Part shown: positions 8,593-17,423 of the stretch, in pieces
Numbering within the stretch: position 1 is the stretch's first letter
Layout: each line of letters opens with the position of its first letter
NCBI GenBank assembly: GCA_004173235.1
Contig: SEAC01000025.1
Coordinates: 124,001-188,000 of the forward strand
Source: Chitinophagaceae bacterium
Lineage (GTDB): Bacteria > Bacteroidota > Bacteroidia > Chitinophagales > Chitinophagaceae
Reading direction: 5' to 3'
DNA: 64,000 nt
Translations under genes and position numbers: made by a program
Notes under the pieces: generated by a model
Seen by the model: the letters and a program-made list of their open reading frames with translations, nothing else
Told to the model about the DNA's origin: nothing
The model's database searches: none

Positions 8593-9102
8593 TCATTTTG
8601 CTCGTCCGCCTTTCGATGCAACTTTCTTCCGCGTTGCAGGCGATGCAGATGCCAGGCCGCGCCTGGAGGAGCCGCTGGCTGAAGAGCCGCCGCTGCGGCT
8701 GACGGAAGTGCCGCCGGAGGAGCGCTTGCGGGAAGAGCCTGAAGATTTGGAAGCGGACTTTTTGGGAGCTGCTTTTTTTGCCGCCGCTTTCTTTGGTGCC
8801 GCTTTTTTTGCTGCTGCTTTTTTGGGAGCCGACTTGCGCGAAGCAGCCTTCCTGGGAGCCGCTTTCTTTGCAGCTTTTCTAGGCGCCGCCTTTTTAGCTG
8901 CTGCTTTTTTCGGTGCTGCTTTCTTTGCGCTTTTGCGCGGCACTTTTGCGCCCTCTTCGCGCGCTTCGGAGAGTCCGATGGCGATCGCCTGCTTGCGGGA
9001 AGTCACTTTCTTGCCACTGCGGCCGCTTTTAAGAGTGCCGGCTTTGCGTTCTTCCATCGCCCGTTTTACTTTGGCGCTCGCGCCTTTCGAATACCTGGCC
9101 AT
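8593..9102 (-). CDS. DUF6496-type protein with histone H1-like tail
   Basis: A 169-residue, very basic protein. Residues 1-50 form a short conserved head (MARYSKGASAKVKRAMEERK) of the kind found in Bacteroidota DUF6496 proteins. Residues 55-125 consist of repeated KKAAPKKAAAKKA blocks like the eukaryotic H1 tail, and the end is Ser/Gly/Arg-rich. It probably binds DNA non-specifically and compacts the nucleoid under stress; this is inference from composition. ATG 9102 was chosen because the preceding residues are unlike the family. Neighbours with similar tails are LigD and the DUF892 protein. Confidence 0.82.
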   Translation of the reverse strand: MARYSKGASAKVKRAMEERKAGTLKSGRSGKKVTSRKQAIAIGLSEAREEGAKVPRKSAKKAAPKKAAAKKAAPRKAAKKAAPRKAASRKSAPKKAAAKKAAPKKAAAKKAAPKKSASKSSGSSRKRSSGGTSVSRSGGSSASGSSRRGLASASPATRKKVASKGGRAK

Positions 9103-9202
9103 GATGGGGAGTTTAGGGGTTAGTAATGGAGGTATGTCGCAAAATTTTCGTACCACCCCGGAAGAGGTATGGTTTTTTCCTTACTCCAGCAAACCCTTAA
9201 TT

Positions 9203-9667
9203 ATGCCTAATTACGAAAAGATCACGGACCTGCTCAACGACCTGATCCGAATCAACAACGACCGGATCGTTGGCTACGAAAAAGCGATCGACGAACTGAA
9301 AGAAGAAACGACCGACCTGCGCCCGCTGTTTGAGCGCTATGCACAGGAAAGCCGCGAATATGCGCGCGAGCTGAGCACCGAGGTAGCACGCCTGGGCGGC
9401 ACGGCCGCCGATGGCACTACGAACTCGGGCAAAATCTACCGCGTGTGGATGGACCTGAAGGCCGTTGTTGCCGGCAAGGATCGCAAGGCCGTATTGGAAA
9501 ACTGCGAGTTCGGTGAAGACGCAGCCCAGAAGGCTTACGACATGGCGCTCAACACCGACGAAACATTGGAGCCTTCGCTCCGCGACCTGATCGTGCGTCA
9601 GAAAACCCAGCTGCGTGTGGGCCACGATGAGATCAAGCACCTGCGCGATCTGCAGAAGACCAACTAG
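9203..9667 (+). CDS. PA2169/DUF2383 four-helix-bundle protein
   Basis: A 154-residue, mostly helical acidic protein matching the PA2169/DUF2383 family (ferritin-like superfamily, stress-associated). Characteristic segments are LLNDLIRINNDRIVGYEKAI at the N-terminus, RPLFERYAQESREYARELS in the second helix, and QKTQLRVGHDEIKHLRD at the end. Start ATG 9203 follows the AAACCCTTAATT leader. A long frame upstream in the same phase is antisense to the H1-like gene and is not part of the protein. Its molecular role is unknown. Confidence 0.85.
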   Translation: MPNYEKITDLLNDLIRINNDRIVGYEKAIDELKEETTDLRPLFERYAQESREYARELSTEVARLGGTAADGTTNSGKIYRVWMDLKAVVAGKDRKAVLENCEFGEDAAQKAYDMALNTDETLEPSLRDLIVRQKTQLRVGHDEIKHLRDLQKTN

Positions 9668-9838
9668 CCTTTGGCATGCTGGGACTGACAACGGTCGTTA
9701 GCAGTCCAGGCGACGAGAGCATGAGCGCAACCGAAGCGAAAAAAATGGCCGCAGTGGAGACTGCAGCCTTGCTGATAGAATGGACCGTGTATAGAAAAAT
9801 TGAAATCGCTTCTCCACGATACAAAAATCCGATGCCAT

Positions 9839-9867
9839 GCAGCTGTTCCCCGAACGGGAACAGCTGC
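9839..9867. promoter_or_regulatory. Perfect 12-bp hairpin upstream of YihY-like gene
   Basis: GCAGCTGTTCCC and GGGAACAGCTGC form a perfect 12-bp stem with a CGAAC loop. There is no following T tract, so it is not a classical terminator. It sits 89 bases before the start at 9956 in an otherwise featureless 288-base gap, and could be an RNA structure or an operator. Confidence 0.5.
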
Positions 9868-9955
9868 CTGCGCATTCTGGAATCCGTTTGCCCCTCCGAT
9901 GGGTACTAATTTCCACATGGCGTACCTTGCAGAACCACCGCTTCTTTTCCACAGT

Positions 9956-10882
9956 ATGATCCAACGCATCCGCCGCTTCCTTTCCCTGTTTGCCAAAGCC
10001 GGCAACGGCTTCGTCAACGACAATGCTTTCAAGCTGAGCGCATCGCTTAGCTACTATACTGTGTTTGCGCTCGGTCCGCTGTTGCTCATCATCATTTCGC
10101 TTGCGGGCATCTTCTTCGGGCGCGAGGCCGTGCAGGGAAAGATCTACCTGCAATTGAGCGGACTCGTAGGCACGGAGGCAGCAGTCCAGATCCAGAACAT
10201 CATCAAGAACGTGCACCATACGCATTCGTCGACGGCAGGTGCCATCATTGGTGCGGTCATCCTCGTGATCGGTGCCACCGGCGTGTTTACCGAAATGCAG
10301 GATTCGATCAACTACATCTGGTCGGTGCGCGCGAAGCCTAAGAAAAGCTGGCTCAAATACCTGAGCAACCGCCTGCTGTCTTTCTCACTCGTTGTGGGTC
10401 TGGGCTTCCTGCTCCTGGTTTCACTTGTCATCAACGCCCTGCTCAACCTGCTGAGCGACCGCCTCACACACTACTTCCCCAACTTCACCGTTTTCGTTTT
10501 CAACTGGATCAACATCGGTATCATCGTAGTGGCCATCACCGGATTGTTTGCCGTCATCTACAAAGTGCTGCCCGATGCAGTGATCTCCTGGCGCGATGCG
10601 TTCACAGGCGCGCTGATCACTGCGCTGCTCTTCCTGCTGGGCAAGTTCGGCATCGGCTATTACCTCGCACGCTCCAATCTCGATGTAACGTACGGCACCG
10701 CGGCCTCTATCGTCATCATCCTCTCATGGATCTATTACAGCGCACTCATTCTTTTTTATGGTGCCGAATTCACGAAGATGTACGCGCTTCATCATGGCAA
10801 AGGGATACATCCGAAAGAAACCGCGGTGTTCATCATCAAGCGCGAATCGAAGGAAGTGCCTACGTCCTATCTCGATACCTGA
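9956..10882 (+). CDS. YihY/BrkB family inner-membrane protein
   Basis: A 308-residue integral membrane protein of the YihY/virulence factor BrkB family (formerly annotated as RNase BN). It begins with an amphipathic segment and then about six membrane helices, with family motifs NAFKLSASLSYYTVFALGPLL near residue 25, SINYIWSVRAKPKKSW near 115 and TAASIVIILSWIYYSALILFYGAEF near 245. The function is unsettled; the family is often found with stress genes. It stands alone on the plus strand, preceded by a perfect hairpin. Confidence 0.9.
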   Translation: MIQRIRRFLSLFAKAGNGFVNDNAFKLSASLSYYTVFALGPLLLIIISLAGIFFGREAVQGKIYLQLSGLVGTEAAVQIQNIIKNVHHTHSSTAGAIIGAVILVIGATGVFTEMQDSINYIWSVRAKPKKSWLKYLSNRLLSFSLVVGLGFLLLVSLVINALLNLLSDRLTHYFPNFTVFVFNWINIGIIVVAITGLFAVIYKVLPDAVISWRDAFTGALITALLFLLGKFGIGYYLARSNLDVTYGTAASIVIILSWIYYSALILFYGAEFTKMYALHHGKGIHPKETAVFIIKRESKEVPTSYLDT

Positions 10883-10951
10883 ATGTGCGCTCCCGTCGCC
10901 AACCTTTTCGGTGCCGGTTCGTTATGATGATGCACCAAGCGATACCCCTTC

Positions 10952-12157
10952 ATGCAGTTGCATACCCCTCAAACCTATTCTTTGCTTAGCAGCGGATCCG
11001 TTCCGCGCTATGCTCCACTTTCGCAAGACATCGATGCAGAAGTGCTGGTTATCGGCACTGGCATTTCGGGCGCACTCACCGCGTGGAAGCTGCAGGAGGC
11101 GGGCTTTAGCTGCACGCTCATCGACCGGCGCGAGGCAGCAACGGGGAGCACCGCAGCATCCACATCACTGCTGCAATACGAGATCGACACGCCGCTGTGC
11201 ACGCTCAGCGACCAAATCGGAAGCAAGGCCGCTGATGAAAGCTATATCCTTTGCCACGAAGCCATCGACCGCCTGCGGCAGGTATGCGTCGACGCCGGCA
11301 CTGCCCCACTCTTCGAGCCGCGGCACAGCGTGCAATGGGCAAGCAAACCCGCGCACCTTAAAAAACTGAAAGAAGAAGCGGCACGCCGCAAAGCCCTTGG
11401 TATCGATGTGCACTTGCTTGGTTCCGATGAACTGCAGCGCGACTACTTTCTCAACAAAGCGGGAGCGCTCTTCAGCAGCAAGGCCGGGCAGATCGACGCT
11501 TACCGGCTGACGCATACATTGCTCGCTGGGCTCGAGAAATCGGGTGCGCATATCTATGCACACACCGAAGCGGCGCACATTGAATGGAAGACCAAAGGCG
11601 TGACGGTGCAAACGACCGCGGGCAACCGCATCCGGGCGCGCCGCCTGGTGATCGCCTGCGGTTATGAATCGCAGCGCTACCTGCCTAAGGCGGTTGAGGA
11701 ACTCTATGTGACCTACGTCATGCTGACGGAGCCGCTGGCGCCTGAATATTTCTGGAAGGAACGCGCACTGCTGTGGGAAACGGCCCGCCCGTATTTATAC
11801 GTACGCACCACACCGGATGACCGCATTATCGTTGGCGGCAGAGACGATCACTGGGACGGCCGCCCCGGCTTCGCGAAGCTGCCGAAAAAAGCAGATGGCC
11901 TCGAAGCCGACCTGCGCGCACTGATGCCTGAACTCGGCTTCAGGCGCGCCTATTCGTGGGCAGGCATCTTTGCCGGCACCAAAGACGGACTGCCTTACAT
12001 CGGCAAGTTTCCAGGCCAGCCGCACACAGCCTATGCCCTGGGCTTCGGAGGCAATGGCATCCTCTTCAGCGTGCTGGCGGCCGACATCATCACGGCTGCA
12101 TTCAATGGAAAGAAAACGCGCGGCAGCGATCTCTTTTCTTTCAACCGGATCAAATGA
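10952..12157 (+). CDS. FAD-dependent oxidoreductase (DAO/glycine oxidase type)
   Basis: A 401-residue flavoprotein of the D-amino-acid oxidase (DAO) superfamily. A Rossmann dinucleotide fold opens at residues 29-60 (VLVIGTGISGALTAWKL, GxGxxG, ending with Asp in LIDRRE). A C-terminal FAD-contact motif appears near 360-385 (GLPYIGKFPG, ALGFGGNGILFS). Such enzymes oxidise amine substrates of small molecules or proteins; the substrate cannot be read from sequence. It has a strong terminator at 12178 and no operon partner. Confidence 0.88.
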   Translation: MQLHTPQTYSLLSSGSVPRYAPLSQDIDAEVLVIGTGISGALTAWKLQEAGFSCTLIDRREAATGSTAASTSLLQYEIDTPLCTLSDQIGSKAADESYILCHEAIDRLRQVCVDAGTAPLFEPRHSVQWASKPAHLKKLKEEAARRKALGIDVHLLGSDELQRDYFLNKAGALFSSKAGQIDAYRLTHTLLAGLEKSGAHIYAHTEAAHIEWKTKGVTVQTTAGNRIRARRLVIACGYESQRYLPKAVEELYVTYVMLTEPLAPEYFWKERALLWETARPYLYVRTTPDDRIIVGGRDDHWDGRPGFAKLPKKADGLEADLRALMPELGFRRAYSWAGIFAGTKDGLPYIGKFPGQPHTAYALGFGGNGILFSVLAADIITAAFNGKKTRGSDLFSFNRIK

Positions 12158-12177
12158 TGTAACAAGCATGCATCAGA

Positions 12178-12210
12178 AAAGCGTCCCTCGTGGGACGCTT
12201 TCATTTTTTT
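12178..12210 (+). terminator. Intrinsic terminator
   Basis: AAAGCGTCCC pairs with GGGACGCTTT around a TCGT loop and is followed by CATTTTTTT. It terminates the FAD oxidoreductase and lies just before the end of the convergent hybrid kinase. Confidence 0.85.
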
Positions 12211-12233
12211 ATGCAGATGCACTCATCGCGGCG

Positions 12234-13679
12234 CTAGGCAGCGGGAAAGGAGATCGTAAACGTAGTGCCCTGTTCGAGCACGGAGCTCACATCAATCTGC
12301 GCTTTGTGTGCCTGGAGGATGTTGAGCGTGGCCGCAAGACCGAGGCCCATGCCGTTGCGCTTCGACGTGTAGTAAGGCTCGAAGAGACGCGAAATGTTCT
12401 CCTCGGAAATGCCGCAGCCATTGTCGCGGATGACCGTTACATGGCGTCCGTCTTCACTGTAGCTCGTTACTTCGAGATGACCGGATCCGTCGTTGGGCAT
12501 CGCTTCCACTGCGTTGATGACGATGTTGAGGAATGCGATCTTGAGTTTCTCCTTGTTCGCATCGATGTAGCAAGGCTCTTCGGTGTATTTCACTTTCAGC
12601 TGTATGTGCTGCAGCGTAACGCGGTCCAGCGCTTCGCCGATGCTTTCGTCGAGCACGGCCTGCAGCGTGGTGCGCTCGAAGGTGAGCTCGGAAGGGCGGC
12701 TCGTATCCAGCAACTCGGTGATCAGGTCGCCGATGCGCTTGGAGTTGCGCTGAATGATGTCGAGGAAAAGACTGGACTCCTCGTTCACCTGGTCGCCAAT
12801 GAGCTGCTCCACCGACATGTTGATGTTGTTGAGCGGGTTGCGCACTTCGTGGGCGAGCGTACGCACAAGTCGGCCCGCGGCTCCAAGCTTTTCCACCATC
12901 AGGTTGGCTTTCTCCGCACGGCGCAGGTTGGTGATGTCGTGCATCAGTCCCTGGTAGTAGAAGTTGCCTTCGGTATCGATGGGTGCCGTGAGCGTGAAGA
13001 TGAAGATGCGGCGGTCGCCCGACTGCGTGTTGATCTCGAGCTCAAGGTCGTTCACTTCCCCTTCTTCTTCGAGGATGCTTTTCAACTGTTCACGGCCATC
13101 ATCATCGGCGAGCAGGTCGTATACCGAGCGCTGCTGCAGCTCGGTGGGCGTAAATCCGAGCAATTCCGACGTAGCGGCATTGACATCTTTGAAGAACAGG
13201 TCCTTGTCGGCGATGAACACCACGTCTTTCGAAAGCTCGAAGATGCTGCGGTATTTGCGCTCGTTGGAGCGCAGGGCCTTCAGGTAGGAAGTTCGCTCCA
13301 GCGCATACCGAATGCAGCGCTCCAGTTTATCGGCATTGAGGTCGGTTTTCACCAGGTAGTCGGTAGCACCGATCTGCATCGCTTCGATATCGATCTCCTT
13401 GTTGCCTTTACCGGTGAGCAACACGATGGGCTCCTCGCAGCCGAGGCGGATCGCTTCCTTGAGAAAGTCAATACCTGTTTTGGCACCAAGGCGGTAGTCA
13501 ACGAAATAGATATCGAAATGGCGCTTGCGCACCTGGTCGATGGCATCGGAAAACTTGTACGACCAGTTGATCTGGAGATGGTACTCTTCGATCTGACGGA
13601 GGTATTCGGAAGTGATGAAGTAATCGTCCTCATCGTCGTCGATGATCAGTATGCGGATCGTGGGCTTGTTGGAAGGCAT
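12234..13679 (-). CDS. Receiver-PAS-histidine kinase hybrid
   Basis: A 481-residue cytoplasmic signalling protein. The order is a receiver domain at residues 5-130 (IRILIIDDDEDDYF, phospho-acceptor Asp in FVDYRLG, Lys in YLVKTD), a PAS domain at about 145-265, and a HisKA kinase with LAHEVRNPLNNINMS as the H-box, then the N box (NIVINAVEAM) and the G boxes (DNGCGIS, GMGLGLA). No membrane segment is present. It is the third gene of a unit running from the NtrC-type regulator, with only 8 bases between it and the preceding small gene. It probably exchanges phosphate with that regulator. ATG 13679 gives the usual receiver start. Confidence 0.9.
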   Translation of the reverse strand: MPSNKPTIRILIIDDDEDDYFITSEYLRQIEEYHLQINWSYKFSDAIDQVRKRHFDIYFVDYRLGAKTGIDFLKEAIRLGCEEPIVLLTGKGNKEIDIEAMQIGATDYLVKTDLNADKLERCIRYALERTSYLKALRSNERKYRSIFELSKDVVFIADKDLFFKDVNAATSELLGFTPTELQQRSVYDLLADDDGREQLKSILEEEGEVNDLELEINTQSGDRRIFIFTLTAPIDTEGNFYYQGLMHDITNLRRAEKANLMVEKLGAAGRLVRTLAHEVRNPLNNINMSVEQLIGDQVNEESSLFLDIIQRNSKRIGDLITELLDTSRPSELTFERTTLQAVLDESIGEALDRVTLQHIQLKVKYTEEPCYIDANKEKLKIAFLNIVINAVEAMPNDGSGHLEVTSYSEDGRHVTVIRDNGCGISEENISRLFEPYYTSKRNGMGLGLAATLNILQAHKAQIDVSSVLEQGTTFTISFPAA

Positions 13680-13687
13680 GGGGGAAT

Positions 13688-14125
13688 TTACTTTCCTGCG
13701 AATTGTAGAAGGAACAGGCAATTGCTATCCGAAGGGGAAGGCGCCTGCAGGCGAACCTGGAGGCGGCGTGCCACATCGGCCAGCTGTGGGTTATCAAATG
13801 TGTGCGGCACTGCCGGTGCGGGAATGTTGCAACGTACGCTGAGCAGGAAGCGGCGATCACGCGCAGACCGGTCTTCACTGCACTGCACGTGCACATAGCG
13901 GTTTTGCGTTTCGGCGCCTCCAAGTGGAGAGAGCAGCCATTGCAGCAGCATCCACCATTCCTCTTCGGCACCCTGCGCCGCGGGCAGCGGGTCGCAGCGC
14001 AACGAAATGGGCGCAGCCATGCTTGCCAGCAGTCCGGCGAGGAGCACATTCAGGTCCGTAGCGGCGGAAGGCTCCGCAGAAACACGGAGCCTTCCATTCG
14101 GTAACGCAGAAGTTACATTCATCAT
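13688..14125 (-). CDS. Hypothetical protein resembling a degenerate GHKL kinase domain
   Basis: The 145-residue frame starts at an ATG that shares its A with the TGA stop of the upstream sigma-54 activator (TGATG), a strong sign of translational coupling. It ends 8 bases before the hybrid kinase. The layout of the sequence (DLNVLLAGLLASMAAPISL, then EEEWWMLLQWLLSPLGG, and a final CLFLLQFAGK strand) recalls a histidine-kinase ATPase domain, but the N box Asn and the glycine motifs are missing. It could be a decayed or regulatory pseudo-kinase. The likeness is my inference from sequence pattern. Confidence 0.65.
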   Translation of the reverse strand: MMNVTSALPNGRLRVSAEPSAATDLNVLLAGLLASMAAPISLRCDPLPAAQGAEEEWWMLLQWLLSPLGGAETQNRYVHVQCSEDRSARDRRFLLSVRCNIPAPAVPHTFDNPQLADVARRLQVRLQAPSPSDSNCLFLLQFAGK

Positions 14126-15666
14126 CACTGGTTATTTAACTCCTGGTATTGCTTCATTTTGTTGTAGAGCGTCTTGCGGTCGATGTTGAGCAGCTTGGCG
14201 GCCTTGCTCTTATTGAAGTTCACCTTCTTGAGTGCCTTCAGGATCATATCGTATTCCGCATCGATCGAAGCGCTCTTCAGCGTTCCGTCACCTACGGGGC
14301 GTGCAGCCTCGAAGGGATCTTCGGCAGGGCGCGACACCGACGGCATGGCAGGTGCGAAGGCCATAGGAGCCGGCTCGGCGGGCGTCTTGTCAAACTGCAG
14401 CTTGTCGTAGTGCGAGATCTCGAAAGGCAGCGACGAAGCTTCGATGGCCTCACCATCGCTCAGCAGCGTTGCGCGCTTGATCACGTTTTTGAGTTCGCGC
14501 AGGTTGCCATACCAAACGTAATTGCGGAAGATGTGCTCTACCTCGGCCGAGAAGCCACGGATGTTCTTGCCGAGTTCGGCGTTTGTGACACTGAGGAAGT
14601 GCGAAGCAAAGAGCATGATGTCGTCGGGGCGCTGGCGCAGCGGCGGCACATCGATGGAGAATTCGTTGAAGCGATGGTAAAGGTCTTCGCGGAACTTGCC
14701 TTTGCGGGCAGCATCCCACAGCTTCTCGTTGGACGCCACAACGATGCGTACGTCGATCTCGATATCTTTCAAACCACCCACGCGGCGGATCTTGCGCTCC
14801 TGCACCACGCGCAGCAGCGACACCTGTATGTCGTAGCCCAGGTTGGCCACCTCATCGAGGAAGATCGTTCCGCCGTTGGCAAGTTCGAGCGAGCCCACCT
14901 TCATGTTGAGGGCACCGGTGAACGAGCCTTTTTCGTGACCGAACAGCTCCGAGCCGGCAAGCTCTTTCGAAAGGGCTCCGCAGTCGATAGCGATGAACGG
15001 CTTGCCCTTGCGCTTGGAGCGCTTGTGTATTTCCTGTGCGATGGCTTCCTTACCGGAACCGCTTTCGCCGTAGATGATCACCGAATAATTCGTGGGTCCT
15101 ACGAGGTCGATCTGCTGCAGCAACTGGCGGAACACGGGTGTGTCGCCGAAGATGTAGTCGCCGGAATGCACAAGCGGTGCACCACCGCCTGCTGCAGGCG
15201 CGGGGCGGCTTGGGGCGGGCGCTGCCGATGACGAAGCAGGGGAAGGCGCCGACGAAACGGGCGCGGCGGGACGGGGTTGATGCACCGCACCGGTGTCCTG
15301 CGTGGAAGCCGCTTCGAGCGCCTTCTTGATGGTAACGAGGATCTCGTCGGGAAAGAGCGGCTTGGTGATATAGTCGTAAGCACCCATCTTCATCACTTCA
15401 ACGGCGATCTTGATGTCGCTATAGCCAGTGATGATGATCACGGGAACCTGCGGGTAGATATCCTTGATCTTGGCGAGGAGCACATTTCCTTCCATGTCCT
15501 CGAGACGGAAGTCGCACATCACCAGATCGGGCTCCACTGTCTCGAGCAGCTCCAGGGCTTTCTTGCCGCTGTACGCTTCCAGCACCTCGAAGTTGTGGCG
15601 CGTGAGGAAGCGCTTGAGCAAAAGGCACATGTCGCGGTCGTCATCAACAATCAGGATCTTTTTCAT
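14125..15666 (-). CDS. Sigma-54-dependent NtrC-type response regulator
   Basis: A 513-residue enhancer-binding protein. Receiver at residues 3-120 (KILIVDDDRDMC, acceptor Asp in MCDFRLED, Lys in ITKPL). A Pro/Ala/Ser linker follows at about 125-170. The AAA+ domain at about 175-400 has Walker A GESGSGKE, Walker B IFLDEVAN and the sigma-54 contact loop written GSFTGA (Ser in place of the usual Ala). A Fis-type helix-turn-helix ends the protein (NKSKAAKLLNIDRKTLYNKM). The gene for RpoN is immediately upstream on the same strand. The target promoters cannot be read here. Confidence 0.95.
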   Translation of the reverse strand: MKKILIVDDDRDMCLLLKRFLTRHNFEVLEAYSGKKALELLETVEPDLVMCDFRLEDMEGNVLLAKIKDIYPQVPVIIITGYSDIKIAVEVMKMGAYDYITKPLFPDEILVTIKKALEAASTQDTGAVHQPRPAAPVSSAPSPASSSAAPAPSRPAPAAGGGAPLVHSGDYIFGDTPVFRQLLQQIDLVGPTNYSVIIYGESGSGKEAIAQEIHKRSKRKGKPFIAIDCGALSKELAGSELFGHEKGSFTGALNMKVGSLELANGGTIFLDEVANLGYDIQVSLLRVVQERKIRRVGGLKDIEIDVRIVVASNEKLWDAARKGKFREDLYHRFNEFSIDVPPLRQRPDDIMLFASHFLSVTNAELGKNIRGFSAEVEHIFRNYVWYGNLRELKNVIKRATLLSDGEAIEASSLPFEISHYDKLQFDKTPAEPAPMAFAPAMPSVSRPAEDPFEAARPVGDGTLKSASIDAEYDMILKALKKVNFNKSKAAKLLNIDRKTLYNKMKQYQELNNQ

Positions 15667-15743
15667 GTCGGGGGTTGTCGTTAAGGTTCGTAATACGTTT
15701 AGGTCAGTTATTCGTTCTCGAAGTTAAAATTATTATGCCTGAG

Positions 15744-17165
15744 TTAGGCCCACAAACCACGCACGTGCGAAACGGGAATCTGCAGTTGTTCGCGGTACTT
15801 GGCAACGGTGCGACGGGCAACGGAAAACCCGCGCTGGGCAAGAATATTCACGAGTTGCTGGTCGGTGTAGGGGTTGTGCTTGTCTTCGCTTTCGATCACT
15901 TCTTCGATGGCGCTCTGGATCACTTTGTTCGAAATCACTTGTCCCTCTGCGTTAGCAATGCCTTCGGTAAAAAGATCTTTCAAAAGAAGGAGTCCGAACG
16001 GGGTTTCCACATACTTGTTGCAGGTGATGCGCGAAACGGTAGAAATGTCCACACCAACCATCTCGGCGATGTTCTTCAGGATCATCGGCTTCAGCAGGTT
16101 GATGTCGCCGGTAAGAAAGTAATCGTATTGCAGGTGCACAATGGCCTTCATGATCTTCAGCATCGTGGCCTCGCGCTGCTGCACGGCGTTGATGAACCAT
16201 TGGGCCGACTGCAGCTTGTTCTTCATATACTGCAGCGCGCTCTTGTCGGTGTTCACCTGGCCGCTGCCTTCGGCAAGTTGCTTCCAGGTGGTGTTGATGT
16301 TGAGGCTTTCCGAGCGGTTGCGATAAAGCTGCACATCAAGCTGGTCGCCGGTTTGCGTGATGATGAAATCGGGAAGGATATTCTTGTTGATCACGATGGA
16401 ATCTTCCTGCTCGCACACCGGCTTCATCTTCAGTGTTGCGATCAGCTGGAGCACGATCTTCAGCTCCTCTTCATCGATGTGAAGCTGGTGCTTGATCTTG
16501 TCCATGTTGCGGTTGTGCAGGTCGGTGAAGTGCTGCTCGAGCAGGCGCGTGGCCATCTTCACGTCGGGGCGCTTTTGATTATAGCGACGCAATTGGATCA
16601 GCAGGCATTCGCGGATGGAGCGGGCGCCTACGCCCACGGGCTCCAGCGTCTGGATCTTGGCCAGCACCGAGCCGATGAAGTCGGACTCTACCCACTTGCC
16701 CTGCTTGAACGACCAGTCTTCGGCAAGCGCTTCCACACTTTGTTCCAGAAGGCCATGCTCGGTGAGCGAGTCGATGATGAACTCGGCCATCTCGATCTCT
16801 TTCTCGTCGGTGGAGGCCACCTTGAATTGCTCCTTCAGCAGCGGACGGAAATCGAAGCCGCTCGTGATGGGGCGCTCCGGCATCTTTTCGTCAGCCAGGT
16901 AGTTGCAATACTCGGTTTTGTAGTCGGGAACGTCGTTGTAGCCATATTCGTCCCAATCCTGGTAATCCTGAACACTGTCCTTGCTGTACTTCTCAACGTC
17001 CGACTCCGAATCGTTGTTGTTGTCGTCGAGCAGGGGGTTGTCTTCAATTTCCTGAAGGATCCGCTGTTCGAGTTCAAGCGTGTTGAGGTGGAAAAAGTTC
17101 AGCAACTGAATTTGCTGGGGCAAAATTTTCAGCCGCTGCTTTTGCCCTAAATGCTGGTTCATCAT
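15744..17165 (-). CDS. rpoN: RNA polymerase sigma-54 factor
   Basis: A 473-residue sigma-54. The N-terminal activator-interacting region is Gln/Leu-rich (QKQRLKILPQQIQLLNFFHL). An acidic region II follows at about residues 45-75. The core-binding and DNA-binding regions then follow, and near the C-terminus is the RpoN box in the form ARRTVAKYREQL. Two adjacent ATG codons (17165, 17162) are plausible starts; a longer frame to 17195 is less family-like. The gene lies 78 bases upstream of an NtrC-type activator on the same strand, so factor and activator may be co-expressed. Confidence 0.95.
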   Translation of the reverse strand: MMNQHLGQKQRLKILPQQIQLLNFFHLNTLELEQRILQEIEDNPLLDDNNNDSESDVEKYSKDSVQDYQDWDEYGYNDVPDYKTEYCNYLADEKMPERPITSGFDFRPLLKEQFKVASTDEKEIEMAEFIIDSLTEHGLLEQSVEALAEDWSFKQGKWVESDFIGSVLAKIQTLEPVGVGARSIRECLLIQLRRYNQKRPDVKMATRLLEQHFTDLHNRNMDKIKHQLHIDEEELKIVLQLIATLKMKPVCEQEDSIVINKNILPDFIITQTGDQLDVQLYRNRSESLNINTTWKQLAEGSGQVNTDKSALQYMKNKLQSAQWFINAVQQREATMLKIMKAIVHLQYDYFLTGDINLLKPMILKNIAEMVGVDISTVSRITCNKYVETPFGLLLLKDLFTEGIANAEGQVISNKVIQSAIEEVIESEDKHNPYTDQQLVNILAQRGFSVARRTVAKYREQLQIPVSHVRGLWA

Positions 17166-17365
17166 TGTGGTGAGGTTTGGCGTACACGAATACACGGCAA
17201 GTGTGGAACCAAAAACACAACTTTTTGCAAATCGTTGAAAATGATGCTCTTAAAGATTAGCTTTTCTAGTTGAGTTTGGCCGGGGTCGCAAAACCAAGGC
17301 CACTAACTGCTGAACTGTGGAATTTGAACCCCAAAAGCACAGCATAGAGGGTGCTACAAACGTAA

Positions 17366-17389
17366 AACGCAACCGTTTGGGGTTGCGTT
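17366..17389 (-). terminator. Terminator hairpin for leftward transcription
   Basis: AACGCAACC and GGTTGCGTT form a 9-bp stem. Read leftward it is followed by TTTTACG. It lies 34 bases after the stop of the small gene at 17424, which supports that gene being real. Confidence 0.6.
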
Positions 17390-17423
17390 GATATCGGAAA
17401 CGAAATGAAATCAATTGCCTCGT

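Noticed and set aside
8573-9202. N-terminal extension of the PA2169-type protein
   Set aside because: This part is antisense to the H1-like gene and encodes Ala/Phe-rich shadow sequence; the family start is ATG 9203.
9676-9909. 77-residue frame before the YihY-like gene
   Set aside because: It spans the perfect hairpin, has no family-like sequence and no supporting signal, so I treat it as chance.
11970-13898. 642-residue plus-strand open frame
   Set aside because: It runs antisense to the receiver-PAS-kinase gene, whose domains are unmistakable; the frame is a codon-bias shadow.
15675-17150. 491-residue plus-strand open frame
   Set aside because: Antisense to rpoN; shows Val/Leu/His-rich shadow composition and no domain.
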